64,000 nucleotides of DNA from Pseudonocardia sp. ICBG1293 (GTDB lineage Bacteria > Actinomycetota > Actinomycetes > Mycobacteriales > Pseudonocardiaceae), in the NCBI RefSeq assembly GCF_020131355.1, contig NZ_JAHLEL010000020.1, positions 86,601-150,600 on the forward strand, in the 5' to 3' direction. Shown one piece after another: positions 53,550-62,185 of this stretch. The notes under the pieces were generated by a model. That model was not told the DNA's origin. It saw only the letters and a program-made list of their open reading frames with translations, and made no database searches. Made by a program: the position numbers and the translations under genes. Numbering within the stretch: position 1 is the first letter of the stretch; every line of letters starts with the position of its first letter.

Positions 53550-55901
53550 TCAGCGGGCGAAGTCGAGGCCGTTGGTGGGCGACGGCGGAATCGGCGGGAT
53601 CGTCGGGTACGGCTCGAACGGCAGCGGTTCGTTGTGCAGGATCGGGAACTCGGTCGGCACCGTCCCGGTCGCCCGGGCGTAGGCACACGCGATCGCCCCG
53701 CAGGTCGCCGCCACCCCGAACTCGCCGGCACCACCGGGCTCGGGGGCCTCGGAGTCCTCGATGAGCACGATGTTCATCTCGGGCGGGGTGTTCCACTGCC
53801 GGGTGTAGAAGTAGTTGTCCCAGCTGGCCTCGATGAAGTGGCTGTCCTCGAGATGCAGACCCGAGGTCAGGGTCATCGCGATGCCGTCGTTGATCCCGCC
53901 CATCATCTGGGCCTCCAGGCCCCGCGAGTTGATGATCAGGCCGACGTCGACGACGTAGGTGATCTTCGTGACGCGTGGCCCGGTACGGGCGGACCGGATC
54001 TTCCGGTTGACGGTCTCGGGACGGCAGTCGAGCTCGACGACGGCGCAGGCGACGCCCTTGTACTCGACGTGCATCGCGATGCCCTGGGCGGTGCCCGCGG
54101 GCATCGACTTGCCCCAGTCCGCCTCCTGGGCGGCCCGGTCGACGACGTTCTTCCAGCGGGTCAGCTTGGTGTAGGCGGACCGGAACTCGTACGGGTCCTT
54201 GCCCATCTTCTCGGCGACGCGGTCGACCATCAGCTCACGCGCGGTCGCCGTGTCCGGGGAGTAGATGTTGCGCATCGACGAGGTGTTGAAGCGCATGTCG
54301 ACCTCGTTGAGCAGCGAGGTCGCGACACCGACGTTGTACGGGTTGGTCTGCGTCGTGAGGTACAGGGTCTGCGAGACCGTGTAGTTGCCGCCCGGTGCCT
54401 TCTGGGCCGCCGCAGTGATCGCCTCGCCGAGGCCGGGGTTGCCCTCCGTCGCGACGCTCGTGTGCCGGATCTCGAAGCTGGAGACGGCGTCGCCGCTGAC
54501 CTGGGCACGCACCCGGCAGGTGGCCATGGGGTGCGTACGGCCCTGGCGGGAGTCGTCGGCGCGGGTCCACATCAGCTTCACCGGCTTGCCCATGAGCTGG
54601 GAGACCTCGGCCGCCTCCTCCGCCGCGTCGAAGAAGAGCTTGCGGCCGAAGGACCCGCCCCCTTCGATGACGTGGAAGGTGACCGCGTTCTGCGCGATGC
54701 CGAGCTTCTTCGCGATCTCGGCCTGCGCGGCGATCGGGTTCTTCGCCGGACCCCAGATCTCGGCGGTGCCACCCCGGACGTCGGCGATCGCGCAGTTCGT
54801 CTCCAGCGAGGAGTTGCTGCGGAAGTAGAAGGTGAAGTCACCCTCGACCGTCTCGCCGGGGACCTGCGGGACGGCCAGCGGCAGCTCGCCGGCCCGCACC
54901 TTCTCCAGCACCGAGCGGTCGTTCTCACCCTCGACCGTGCCGCCGTCCCAGTTGACGTCGAGCGCGTTCACGGCGTCGATGGCCTGGCCGAAGGTCTTCG
55001 CGCGGACCGCGACACCCGTCGACATCTCGACGACGTCGGTGACGCCCGGCATGCCCCGGACCTCGTCGATGTTGTTCGCACCCTGCGGTGCCGAGTTCAG
55101 GTTCGGGCCGCGGCAGATGACGGTCGGCAGCGCGTCCGGGATCGCGAGGTCGGTGGCGAACTGCTTCTTGCCGGTGACCATCGCGCGGGCGTCGGACTTC
55201 GTCCGCGCCGTGCCGATGACGGTGAACTGCTCCCGGTCCTTCAGCACGACGTCGACGGCCTCGTTGACCCCGCTCGACGCCAGCTCGGTGAGCTCGCCGA
55301 ACGGCAGCTCCTCACCGTTGTTGCCGGTGATGAGGCCCTGGCGGCTGCGCAGCACGTTGACGTCCTGGCGGAGCTCGTTCGCGGCCGCGTCGAGCAGCCG
55401 CTTCTGCGCGAGCGCGGCCGCCACCCGGATCGGCGTGTAGGTGGAGAAGGTCGTGCTCGAGCCGGCCGTCAGCTGGTTGAACACCAGCTCGGGGCGCGCA
55501 TCGGCCAGCGTGACGATGACCTGGTCGGGATCCAGGTTCATCTCCTCCGCAATGATCATCTGCGTCGAGGTGATGATGCCCTGGCCGTTGTCCGAGCGCG
55601 GCATGGCGAACGAGACCGTGCCGTCCCGGTTGACCTCGATCCGGATGAGGTTCGCGGTCGGGCGCATCGAGTCCCGGAGGAGGTCGAGCAGGTCGTAGAG
55701 CTCGGCGGGCAGGGGCGGCGACGGGATCGCGGCCGCGTTGGCCTGCGGAACACCGGGGAAGTAGGTCTGGCGCCCGATCTCGGCCGCGACGACCAGCGTG
55801 GGGGCCGCGACCAGGTAGCCGAGGAACCGGCGGCGGCTGACGTTCTTGCGGCCGTCCCCGGACGCCGGGCGCTCGGGGGCGGTGGCGCTGTGAGCGGGCA
55901 T
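53550..55901 (-). CDS. molybdopterin-binding subunit of a Tat-exported aldehyde oxidase-like hydroxylase (IorB-like)
   Basis: 783 aa. The twin-arginine motif SRRRFLG is at residues 22-28, before a hydrophobic stretch. The molybdopterin domains have GQGIITSTQMIIAEEM, EGGGSFGRKLFFDAAEEAAEVS, and the active-site Glu near PEPGGAGEFGVAAT. The IorB-type layout (no FAD subunit, export by Tat with the small subunit as hitchhiker) acts on N-heterocycles or aldehydes. The substrate is unknown. The chaperone and XdhC-type maturation genes are not next to it. Confidence 0.92.
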   Translation of the reverse strand: MPAHSATAPERPASGDGRKNVSRRRFLGYLVAAPTLVVAAEIGRQTYFPGVPQANAAAIPSPPLPAELYDLLDLLRDSMRPTANLIRIEVNRDGTVSFAMPRSDNGQGIITSTQMIIAEEMNLDPDQVIVTLADARPELVFNQLTAGSSTTFSTYTPIRVAAALAQKRLLDAAANELRQDVNVLRSRQGLITGNNGEELPFGELTELASSGVNEAVDVVLKDREQFTVIGTARTKSDARAMVTGKKQFATDLAIPDALPTVICRGPNLNSAPQGANNIDEVRGMPGVTDVVEMSTGVAVRAKTFGQAIDAVNALDVNWDGGTVEGENDRSVLEKVRAGELPLAVPQVPGETVEGDFTFYFRSNSSLETNCAIADVRGGTAEIWGPAKNPIAAQAEIAKKLGIAQNAVTFHVIEGGGSFGRKLFFDAAEEAAEVSQLMGKPVKLMWTRADDSRQGRTHPMATCRVRAQVSGDAVSSFEIRHTSVATEGNPGLGEAITAAAQKAPGGNYTVSQTLYLTTQTNPYNVGVATSLLNEVDMRFNTSSMRNIYSPDTATARELMVDRVAEKMGKDPYEFRSAYTKLTRWKNVVDRAAQEADWGKSMPAGTAQGIAMHVEYKGVACAVVELDCRPETVNRKIRSARTGPRVTKITYVVDVGLIINSRGLEAQMMGGINDGIAMTLTSGLHLEDSHFIEASWDNYFYTRQWNTPPEMNIVLIEDSEAPEPGGAGEFGVAATCGAIACAYARATGTVPTEFPILHNEPLPFEPYPTIPPIPPSPTNGLDFAR

Positions 55902-56310
55902 CGTTGTCCTCTCCGACTGTGCTGCGGTGCACGACCCGAGGGGCGTCCGGAGCGGGGAGCGGGGGACGTCCGCGGGGCATTCGGGCGATCAACGACGCGT
56001 CTGATTCGACGGATACGCGTCGGTACGCGCGACACCTGTGGAGAGAAAACCGCTGGTCGTACCACGGGAGATCGACTGATTCGCAGGTCAACGACTTAGC
56101 ACTGAGGGTTCCCTTACCCGCAGATGCGGACGACGCGCCGCCCCGAAGTCCGCAGAGGGCGGTTGTCTCGCCGGGCCACGAACCACTCGTACGGGTGATC
56201 CGACCGGCGGATCGGATCGGTCCGGCGCGGCCGCCGAACGGCCGCGCCCGCCGCCGGAACTCCCGGGCGACGGGCGCGGGACCTGGGGGTGTCCGGCATG
56301 ACCACCCCCG
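55902..56310. other. 409-bp intergenic region upstream of the hydroxylase operon
   Basis: No credible gene. The part near 55980-56110 is clearly less GC-rich than its surroundings and should carry the promoter of the hydroxylase genes. A perfect 9-bp hairpin (56225-56233 with 56239-56247) lies about 60 nt past the stop of the next minus-strand gene and probably terminates it. No known riboswitch is seen. Confidence 0.5.
56225..56247 (-). terminator. hairpin downstream of the small membrane gene
   Basis: The 9-bp GC stem (56225-56233 with 56239-56247) has a 5-nt CCGAA loop. Confidence 0.55.
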
Positions 56311-56679
56311 TCAGGAGGTGCGACGGCCGGCGCGCAGCAGCCGGACGAAGGTCCAGGGCAGCACGACCAGGGCGCCCAGGACACCGACGAGCCCGGCCGC
56401 GACGATCGCCCAGTGCGCGGCGCCGGGCTCGGGGGTCGCCACGAAGCCGGCGGCCAGCACCAGCACCGGGACCGCGACGATGCCCGGCCACACCAGCGTG
56501 CCGAGCCACTTCTCCCCGACCGTCCAGGAGCGACCGGTCCAGAGCATCACGACACCGGCGAGCCAGCCGACGACGGGCAGGACGAACCCGCCGAGCATCA
56601 GCATCAGGACGGTGAGAACGGGGTAGGCGTCCGGGTCGCCGGGCCGGGTGGGCTCCGGGGTCACGGTCATCGTGGTCAT
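56311..56679 (-). CDS. small membrane protein, unknown
   Basis: 122 aa from the ATG at 56679 (MTTMTVTPEPTRPG). Three to four hydrophobic helices: YPVLTVLMLMLGGFVLPVVGWLAGVVML, LVWPGIVAVPVLVLAAGFV and HWAIVAAGLVGVLGALVVLPW. It resembles small actinobacterial membrane proteins with a WxxGxKWLG loop (SWTVGEKWLGTLV). The function is unknown. Confidence 0.75.
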   Translation of the reverse strand: MTTMTVTPEPTRPGDPDAYPVLTVLMLMLGGFVLPVVGWLAGVVMLWTGRSWTVGEKWLGTLVWPGIVAVPVLVLAAGFVATPEPGAAHWAIVAAGLVGVLGALVVLPWTFVRLLRAGRRTS

Positions 56680-56791
56680 CTCCAGCTCCTCGTGTGGGGG
56701 TGTGCACCCACTGTCCCCGCCGGAGGGGGTCGGCCACATCGGAGCCGGGAACGATCCACGGCGTCGGACCACGGGCTGAGACGGGCGGAGA

Positions 56792-57415
56792 TCACTCCGC
56801 CCGCGCGAGCACGGCCGCGCCGGGGCCGTCGAGCTCTCCCGGCCGCACCGGCCTCCCCGAGACCGCGAGGAGCAGGGCGAGCACCGTCCCGGTCACCTCC
56901 GTGCCGGAACCGATCACGAGGTCGGAGTCGGTCGCCGTCAGGCGGAGACCGGCGACGGTCTCCCGGGCACCCCCGAACGACGCCGACGTGCGGGCCTGCA
57001 GCGCCAGCGCGCCGGCGACCGCGACGGGCGCGTAGTGCCGGGCGATCCCCAGCGGACGCCGGATGTCCTCGCCGTGCACCACCATCTCGACCCAGCGGGT
57101 CGCGGGCGGAGCGGGCGGCGTGGCGGTCAGCGGCAGGCAGGCCGCGAACCGGCGCAGGGTCTGCGCGGGGGTGGCGCCGCGTTCGCGCGCGACGCCGGCC
57201 GCGTTCTGCCGGTCGAAGTCCATCCGGGCGCGCAGCATGCCCAGGACGAACCGGGTCCGGGTGGTCCGGGCGGTGTCGACGAGGTACGCGAGCACGTCGT
57301 GGACGGTCCATCCGGGACACAGCGACGGCGTGTCCCACCGGTCCTCGGGGAGCTCCCGCAGGTCGGCGAGCAGTGCGGCACGCTCGGCGTGGACGAGCTT
57401 CCAGACCTCGGACAC
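56792..57415 (-). CDS. maleylpyruvate isomerase/mycothiol-dependent (MDMPI, DinB-fold) family protein
   Basis: 207 aa. The N-terminal MDMPI domain has LADLRELPEDRWDTPSLCPGWTVHDVLAYLVDTAR (CPGW-T-V-x-D-V-x-AH-like, with Tyr-Leu in place of His) and a second metal site near RWVEMVVHGEDIRRPLG. The C-terminal SCP2-like part ends PGAAVLARAE. Mycothiol-dependent detoxication or isomerisation is the family role; the substrate is unknown. Confidence 0.88.
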   Translation of the reverse strand: MSEVWKLVHAERAALLADLRELPEDRWDTPSLCPGWTVHDVLAYLVDTARTTRTRFVLGMLRARMDFDRQNAAGVARERGATPAQTLRRFAACLPLTATPPAPPATRWVEMVVHGEDIRRPLGIARHYAPVAVAGALALQARTSASFGGARETVAGLRLTATDSDLVIGSGTEVTGTVLALLLAVSGRPVRPGELDGPGAAVLARAE

Positions 57416-57493
57416 GGGGGCCTCCCGGGCGGTGGGCAGATCATCGACTGCTGCCTGGGACCGCCGCGCCGCCGGGAACTCATCGCCGACGAC

Positions 57494-57536
57494 GTCGGAG
57501 GGCCGGACCCCCGACCCGGGGATCCGGCCCTCCGAC
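57494..57536 (-). terminator. terminator of tRNA-Ser(CGA)
   Basis: A 14-bp perfect stem (57494-57507 with 57523-57536) encloses a further CCCC/GGGG pairing. It lies 4 nt past the tRNA 3' end on the minus strand. Confidence 0.75.
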
Positions 57537-57539
57537 CAG

Positions 57540-57624
57540 CGGTAGCGGTGGGATTTGAACCCACGGAGGCGTGAACCTCACGCGCTTTCGAGGCGCGCTC
57601 CTTCGGCCGCTCGGACACGCTACC
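57540..57624 (-). tRNA. tRNA-Ser (anticodon CGA)
   Basis: The acceptor GGTAGCG (57618-57624 on the minus strand) pairs with CGCTACC (57541-57547). The loop CTCGAAA gives anticodon CGA (57588-57590). It has a long variable arm and the T-arm GGGTTCAAATCCC. CCA is not encoded. The length is 85 nt. Confidence 0.96.
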
Positions 57625-57645
57625 GCCGACAACGGTACAAGAGGG

Positions 57646-58119
57646 TCAGTCGCATCCGGCGCACGGGGTCCGACCGAAGAACCCGCGCATCAGGGCGGCG
57701 GCCTCACCTGCGCGGACCCCGCCGACGACCTCGGGCCGGTGCGCGAGGCGGCGGTCGCGGAGCACGTCCCACAGCGAACCCGCGGCACCGGTCTTGGGCT
57801 CCCAGGCCCCGAACACGACGCGCTCGACCCGGGCCAGCCCGATCGCGCCGGCGCACATGGTGCACGGCTCGACGGTCACCGCGAGCGTCGTCCCGGCCAG
57901 CCGCCACTCGCCCACGACGGCCGCGGCGGCGCGCAGCGCGAGGATCTCGGCGTGCGCGGTCGGGTCGCCGGTGGCCTCACGGGCGTTGCAGGCCGCCGCG
58001 AGCTCGGTGCCGTCGGCGGCGAACACCACCGCGCCGATCGGGACGTCCCCGGTCGCCGCGGCACCGCGCGCGACGTCCAGGGCTCGGCCCAGCGCGAGCC
58101 GGTCGGCCGGGCGGAACAA
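57646..58119 (-). CDS. tadA: tRNA-specific adenosine deaminase
   Basis: 157 aa. It makes inosine at the wobble position of tRNA-Arg(ACG). The zinc site is visible as H56-A-E58 (TAHAEILALR) and C86/C89 in EPCTMCAGA, with the catalytic Glu in HAE. The C-terminal GFFGRTPCAGCD is typical of actinobacterial TadA. It is directly downstream (1 bp) of the conserved partner gene. Confidence 0.95.
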   Translation of the reverse strand: MFRPADRLALGRALDVARGAAATGDVPIGAVVFAADGTELAAACNAREATGDPTAHAEILALRAAAAVVGEWRLAGTTLAVTVEPCTMCAGAIGLARVERVVFGAWEPKTGAAGSLWDVLRDRRLAHRPEVVGGVRAGEAAALMRGFFGRTPCAGCD

Positions 58120-58120
58120 C

Positions 58121-58636
58121 TCAGGAGCCGACGAGCTCGTCCAGCTGGGCGGCGAACCCGCAGCGGCGGGCGATGGTGTCCAGCTGCTCGTCGGGGTAGA
58201 GCTCGAGGTCGGAGACGAGGATCTCCAGCTCGTCGGCGGGCAGGCCGAGGTCGGCCAGGATGCCGAGGTCGCCCTCGGGCCAGGCGTCGTCGAGCGCGTC
58301 GTCGTCCGGCGGGAGCTCGACGCGGAGCAGGTCGAGCACGTCGGCGGCGACGTCGTAGTCCAGCGCGGCGACCGCGTCGGAGATCAGCAGCCGCACCCCA
58401 CCCGCGGACGGGCGGAGCAGGACGAAGAACTCGTCGTCGACGTCGAGCAGGCCCAGCACAGCACCGGTGGAGCGCTGCGCGCGCAACGCGGTGATCGCCG
58501 CGTCGAGGTCGACCAGCGCCTCGGAGCCCAGCCGGACGCAGCGCCAACGGCCCTCCTCCCGGATCGCGGCGACCGCGAATCCGGGCAGGGCGGCGCCACG
58601 GGTACCCGGGGCTGCCTCGACGCTCTGTGTGGCCAC
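58121..58636 (-). CDS. tRNA adenosine deaminase-associated protein
   Basis: 171 aa from GTG 58636 (VATQSVEAAPG). FAVAAIREEGRWRCVRLGSEALVDLDAAITALRAQRS and the acidic middle (LLRVELPPDDDALDDAWPEGDLGILADLG) match the actinobacterial family that always precedes tadA. The role is unknown; physical association with TadA is presumed from gene order only. It is acidic and without Cys-based motifs. Confidence 0.9.
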   Translation of the reverse strand: MATQSVEAAPGTRGAALPGFAVAAIREEGRWRCVRLGSEALVDLDAAITALRAQRSTGAVLGLLDVDDEFFVLLRPSAGGVRLLISDAVAALDYDVAADVLDLLRVELPPDDDALDDAWPEGDLGILADLGLPADELEILVSDLELYPDEQLDTIARRCGFAAQLDELVGS

Positions 58637-58745
58637 GCACCAACGGTACGTCGCACCGGGCCTGTGAGTCACGCCACGACCAGGTACGCGTGGTCGCACC
58701 GGGCCCGCGGGCGCCGGACGGCCTCCGATCAGCGACGATCGGTCC

Positions 58746-59957
58746 ATGGCCATCACGCCCGCCTCGGTCGCGGGACTCCCCGGCGACCTCCTCGGGGCCG
58801 CCCGCGCACTGCAGCCGCGCACGGTCGCGCTGCGCCGGGAGCTGCACCGCACGCCGGAGCTCGGGCTGCACCTGCCCCGGAGCCGGGACGCGGTGCTGCG
58901 GGCGCTCGACGGGCTGGGCCTGCGGACCCGCACCGGCACGTCCTGCACCTCGGTGACGGCGGTGCTCGACGGCGGGCGTCCCGGACCGACGGTGCTCCTG
59001 CGGGGCGACATGGACGCGCTGCCGCTACCGGAGCGGACCGGCCTGGACTTCGCCTCGGACACCGCCGGCGTCATGCACGCGTGCGGGCACGACACCCACA
59101 CCGCCATGCTCGCCTCGGCCGCCCGGCTCCTGGCCGACCGGCGGGACCGGATCGCCGGCCGGGTGGTGTTCATGTTCCAGCCGGGCGAGGAGGGTTTCCA
59201 CGGCGCCCGGCACATGATCGACGAGGGTGTGCTCGACGAGGACCCCGAGCTGGCCTACGCCCTGCACATCAGCTCGACGGTGCCGACCGGGCAGCTCCAC
59301 CACCGCCCGGGGCCGATCATGGCGGCCGCGGACGTCCTGCGGGTCCGGGTGACCGGTCGTGGCGGGCACGCCTCCGCGCCGCAGGACGCGTGCGACCCGG
59401 TCCCCGCCGCCGCGGCGATGGTCGGCGGCCTGCAGACCCTGCTGACCCGCCGGGTCGGCCCGGCGGAGTCCGCGGTGCTCACCGTGTCCCGGATCGAGGC
59501 GGGCACCACCGACAACGTCATCCCGGAGACCGCGGAGCTCACCGGGACGCTGCGGACACTCTCCCGGCCGGTCCGGACGCTGCTGCACGACGCGGTGACC
59601 GAGCACTGCAGGCACACCGCGCTCGCCTACGGCTGCACGGCGGAGGTGGTGATCGACCCGGGCTACCCCGTCACCCGCAACGACGACCGCGCGACCGCCG
59701 GGCTGGTGCGCGTCGCGGAGGCGGTCCTCGGCCGGGGGGCCTGCGTCGCGATGCCGGATCCGCTGATGGGCGCGGAGGACTTCTCCTACGTGCTGGACCG
59801 GGTGCCGGGCGCGCTGGCGTTCCTGGGGGCACGGCCGCCGTCGGTCGACCCGGCCCTCGCGCCGCCGAACCACTCGAACCGGGTGGTGTTCGACGAGGCG
59901 GCGTTCCCGGCCGGGGTCGCCGTGTACGCCGGTCTCGCCCTGGCCGCGACGGGCTGA
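58746..59957 (+). CDS. M20 family amidohydrolase (metallopeptidase)
   Basis: 403 aa. Metal-binding motifs: LLRGDMDALPLPERTG (Asp), MHACGHDTHTAML (His), QPGEEGFHGARHMI (Glu-Glu) and ALHISSTVPTG. The dimerisation lid VRVTGRGGHASAPQDACDP and the final PDPLMGAEDFSYVLDRVPGALAFLG are intact. Typical substrates are N-acyl amino acids (hippurate hydrolase/IAA-amino acid type). It is monocistronic with a strong terminator. Confidence 0.93.
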   Translation: MAITPASVAGLPGDLLGAARALQPRTVALRRELHRTPELGLHLPRSRDAVLRALDGLGLRTRTGTSCTSVTAVLDGGRPGPTVLLRGDMDALPLPERTGLDFASDTAGVMHACGHDTHTAMLASAARLLADRRDRIAGRVVFMFQPGEEGFHGARHMIDEGVLDEDPELAYALHISSTVPTGQLHHRPGPIMAAADVLRVRVTGRGGHASAPQDACDPVPAAAAMVGGLQTLLTRRVGPAESAVLTVSRIEAGTTDNVIPETAELTGTLRTLSRPVRTLLHDAVTEHCRHTALAYGCTAEVVIDPGYPVTRNDDRATAGLVRVAEAVLGRGACVAMPDPLMGAEDFSYVLDRVPGALAFLGARPPSVDPALAPPNHSNRVVFDEAAFPAGVAVYAGLALAATG

Positions 59958-60118
59958 ACGCACGACGGCGCCGCGCCCCCGGGAGGGGACGCGGCGCCGT
60001 GGTCGCGGTCGTAGCCCTTCCAGTGGCGCTGGGCGTAGGCGGCCAGCGCGGAGGTGACCGCCAGGCCCACCCCCGTGCTCGCGATGATCGACAGGAAAAC
60101 GGCGCTCGACACAGCCAT
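59786..60118 (-). CDS. small membrane-anchored ORF overlapping the M20 gene end
   Basis: 110 aa from the ATG at 60118, which has an excellent GAGGAGGAG site. The first 40 residues include one good membrane helix (SAVFLSIIASTGVGLAVTSALAAYA) and then a basic YAQRHWKGYDRDH. The remaining 70 residues read antisense through the M20 terminator and gene end and look like shadow sequence. I believe the start and helix are real; the natural stop may have been lost. Confidence 0.45.
   Translation of the reverse strand: MAVSSAVFLSIIASTGVGLAVTSALAAYAQRHWKGYDRDHGAASPPGGAAPSCVQPVAARARPAYTATPAGNAASSNTTRFEWFGGARAGSTDGGRAPRNASAPGTRSST
59965..60000 (+). terminator. terminator after the M20 gene
   Basis: An 11-bp perfect stem (59965-59975 with 59990-60000) has a C5/G4 extension inside. 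It begins 8 nt past the stop. Confidence 0.75.
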
Positions 60119-60442
60119 GACGGCTCCTCCTCACACGGGCACGCGCCGGGTCCGGTGACCGGGTCCGGATGACCCGGGCGGAGTCGCGGCGCTTGCGAGT
60201 CCCACGGGCGCTGCCTGCGCCCGCCGACCACGGTCCCACGCCGGAAAAGCACTGTCCCGCCTGCCGGAGCACCGAATCGGATGACTCCGCTCACAGATAC
60301 CGGACATGCCCCGTCCGGCACCGGGAGCGAGGTCTCGTTAACGTCGGGGAGAACCATTCAACGAAACGGACAGAACGCCACGGACCGACAGTTTCCTGAC
60401 GAAAGCGTCGCCGTGACGTGCCCTGTCGTTAGGGGGAACGAC
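60119..60442. other. 324-bp region upstream of the MHS transporter
   Basis: No gene. CCGGGTCCGG occurs twice (60146-60155 and 60159-60168) close to the divergent small ORF, a possible operator. From about 60330 to 60430 the sequence is less GC-rich, as expected for the transporter promoter. Confidence 0.45.
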
Positions 60443-61242
60443 GTGGACGACACAGCAGAGGGGACGGTGGACGGCGTCACCGTCACCGACCCGGCAACCA
60501 TGCGCCGCGCTGTTGCGGCGGCCGCGGTCGGAAACATCACCGAATGGTTCGACTTCGGTGTCTACGGTTATCTCGCCACGACCATCGAGGCCGAATTCTT
60601 CCCACCCGGACCGCTGTCCCAGGTGGCCGTGTTCGCGACGTTCGCGATCGCGTTCTTCTTCCGCCCGCTGGGCGGCCTGTTCTTCGGCCCGCTGGGAGAC
60701 CGCATCGGCCGGACCAAGGTCCTGTCGATCACGGTCATCCTGATAGCGCTGGGCACGTTCCTGATCGGACTCATCCCGTCCTACGCCTCGATCGGGCTGG
60801 CCGCGCCGATCCTGCTCGTCGCCGACCGCGTCCTGCAGGGCTTCTCGACCGGCGGCGAGTACGCCGGCGCGATGACCTTCATCGCCGAGTACTCCCCCGA
60901 CCGGCGTCGCGGGTACTTCGGCAGCTTCCTGGAGCTGGGCACCTTCGTCGGCTACGCGCTGGGCGCCACCATCGCCTCGGTGCTGCCGCTGCTGCTCAGC
61001 CCGGACGCCATGTCGAGCTGGGGCTGGCGGATCCCGTTCTTCGTCGCGCTGCCGCTGGGCATCGTGGGGGTCTACCTGCGGGTGAAGCTGGAGGAGACCC
61101 CGGCCTTCCAGACCCTGCTCTCGGAGTCCGAGGAGCGCGAGGGCACCCAGGTGAAGGACGGGCTCAAGCTGATCTTCACCAGGTACCTGCCGACCTTCGT
61201 TCTGGTCGGTGGCGTCGTGGTCGCGTGGAACGTCACGAACTA

Positions 61243-62185
61243 GGGCGCGTCTCCTAACCCGGCTGGTCGGGCCTGCGCGATGATCAGTAGGTGTCGCGCC
61301 GTGCCGTCCTGACCGATGCCCAGTGGGACCGACTCGAGCCGTTACTGCCCTCGTCGGACGGGATGCCAGGGCGCCCGTTCGCCGATCACCGCAGAGTGAT
61401 CGAGGGGATCATCTACCGGTTCCGCTGCGGGCTGGCCTGGCGTGATGTCCCGGTCGAGTTCGGGCTGTGGCAGACCCTATGGAAACGCCACCGCCGCTAC
61501 TGCGGTGACGGCACCTGGGACCAGGTTCTCGCAGCTCTGCTCGCCGATGCCGACTCCGCCGGTCTCGTGGACTGGGCCGTGTCGGTCGACTCGACGATCA
61601 TCCGCGCTCACCAACACGCCGCGACCCTGCAGCGGGACACAGGGGGCCGGATCGAACTACAAGAATCTGCTGATCGAGCCGCCCGATCACGCCTTGGGCC
61701 GCTCCCGCGGAGGGCTCGGCACGAAGATCCACCAGCTCGTTGACGGACACGGCCGCCCGCTGGTCGTACTCGTCGGCCCCGGACAGGCCGGTGACGCCCC
61801 GATGTTCGCGCACCTGATGTCACATCTGAGCGTCGGACGGGTCGGTCCGGGCCGACCGCGGACCCGGCCCGAGCGGGTCCGCGCAGATAAGGCCTACTCC
61901 TCACGCGCCATCCGCGCCCACCTGCGCAGACGACGGATCGTCGCGGTCATCCCGGAGCCGGCTGACCAGCAGGGACACCGGAAACGACGCGGCACACGCG
62001 GCGGCCGACCACCGGCGTTCGACCGGGTCGACTACCGCGGCCGCAACGTCGTCGAACGCGGGTTCTGCGAGGTCAAGCAGTGGCGCGGCCTCGCGACCCG
62101 CTACGACAAACTCGCCCTGACCTACCGCGGCGGAGTTGCACTGAAGGCCATCGTCACCTGGTTGCGCACTTTAGGAGACACGCCC
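61243..62185 (+). mobile_element. IS5-family (IS427-like) insertion sequence, 943 bp, TA target duplication
   Basis: Ends GGGCGCGTCTCCTAA (61243-61257) and the complement of GGGCGTGTCTCCTAA (62171-62185), 14 of 15 matching. TA flanks both sides (61241-61242 and 62186-62187). The transposase is in two frames. It splits the MHS transporter gene. Confidence 0.92.
61291..62185 (+). CDS. IS5-family transposase in two overlapping frames (frameshift)
   Basis: Frame A starts at GTG 61291: LTDAQWDRLEPLLPSSDGMPGRPFADHRRV and the first DDE Asp (SVDSTIIRAHQHAA). Near the G5 run at 61642-61646 reading must move to frame B: SNYKNLLIEPPDHALGRSRGGLGTKIHQLV, then ADKAYSSRAIRAHL (second Asp) and RGRNVVERGFCEVKQWRGLATRYDKLA (Glu). 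Programmed frameshifting is known in the IS427 group, so this may be functional rather than broken. Frame B has no stop inside the element and runs into the transporter's 3' half. Confidence 0.85.

Noticed and set aside
53256..56099. 947-codon ORF antisense to the hydroxylase genes
   Set aside because: It crosses two real genes and their gap, has no domain, and is a shadow frame.
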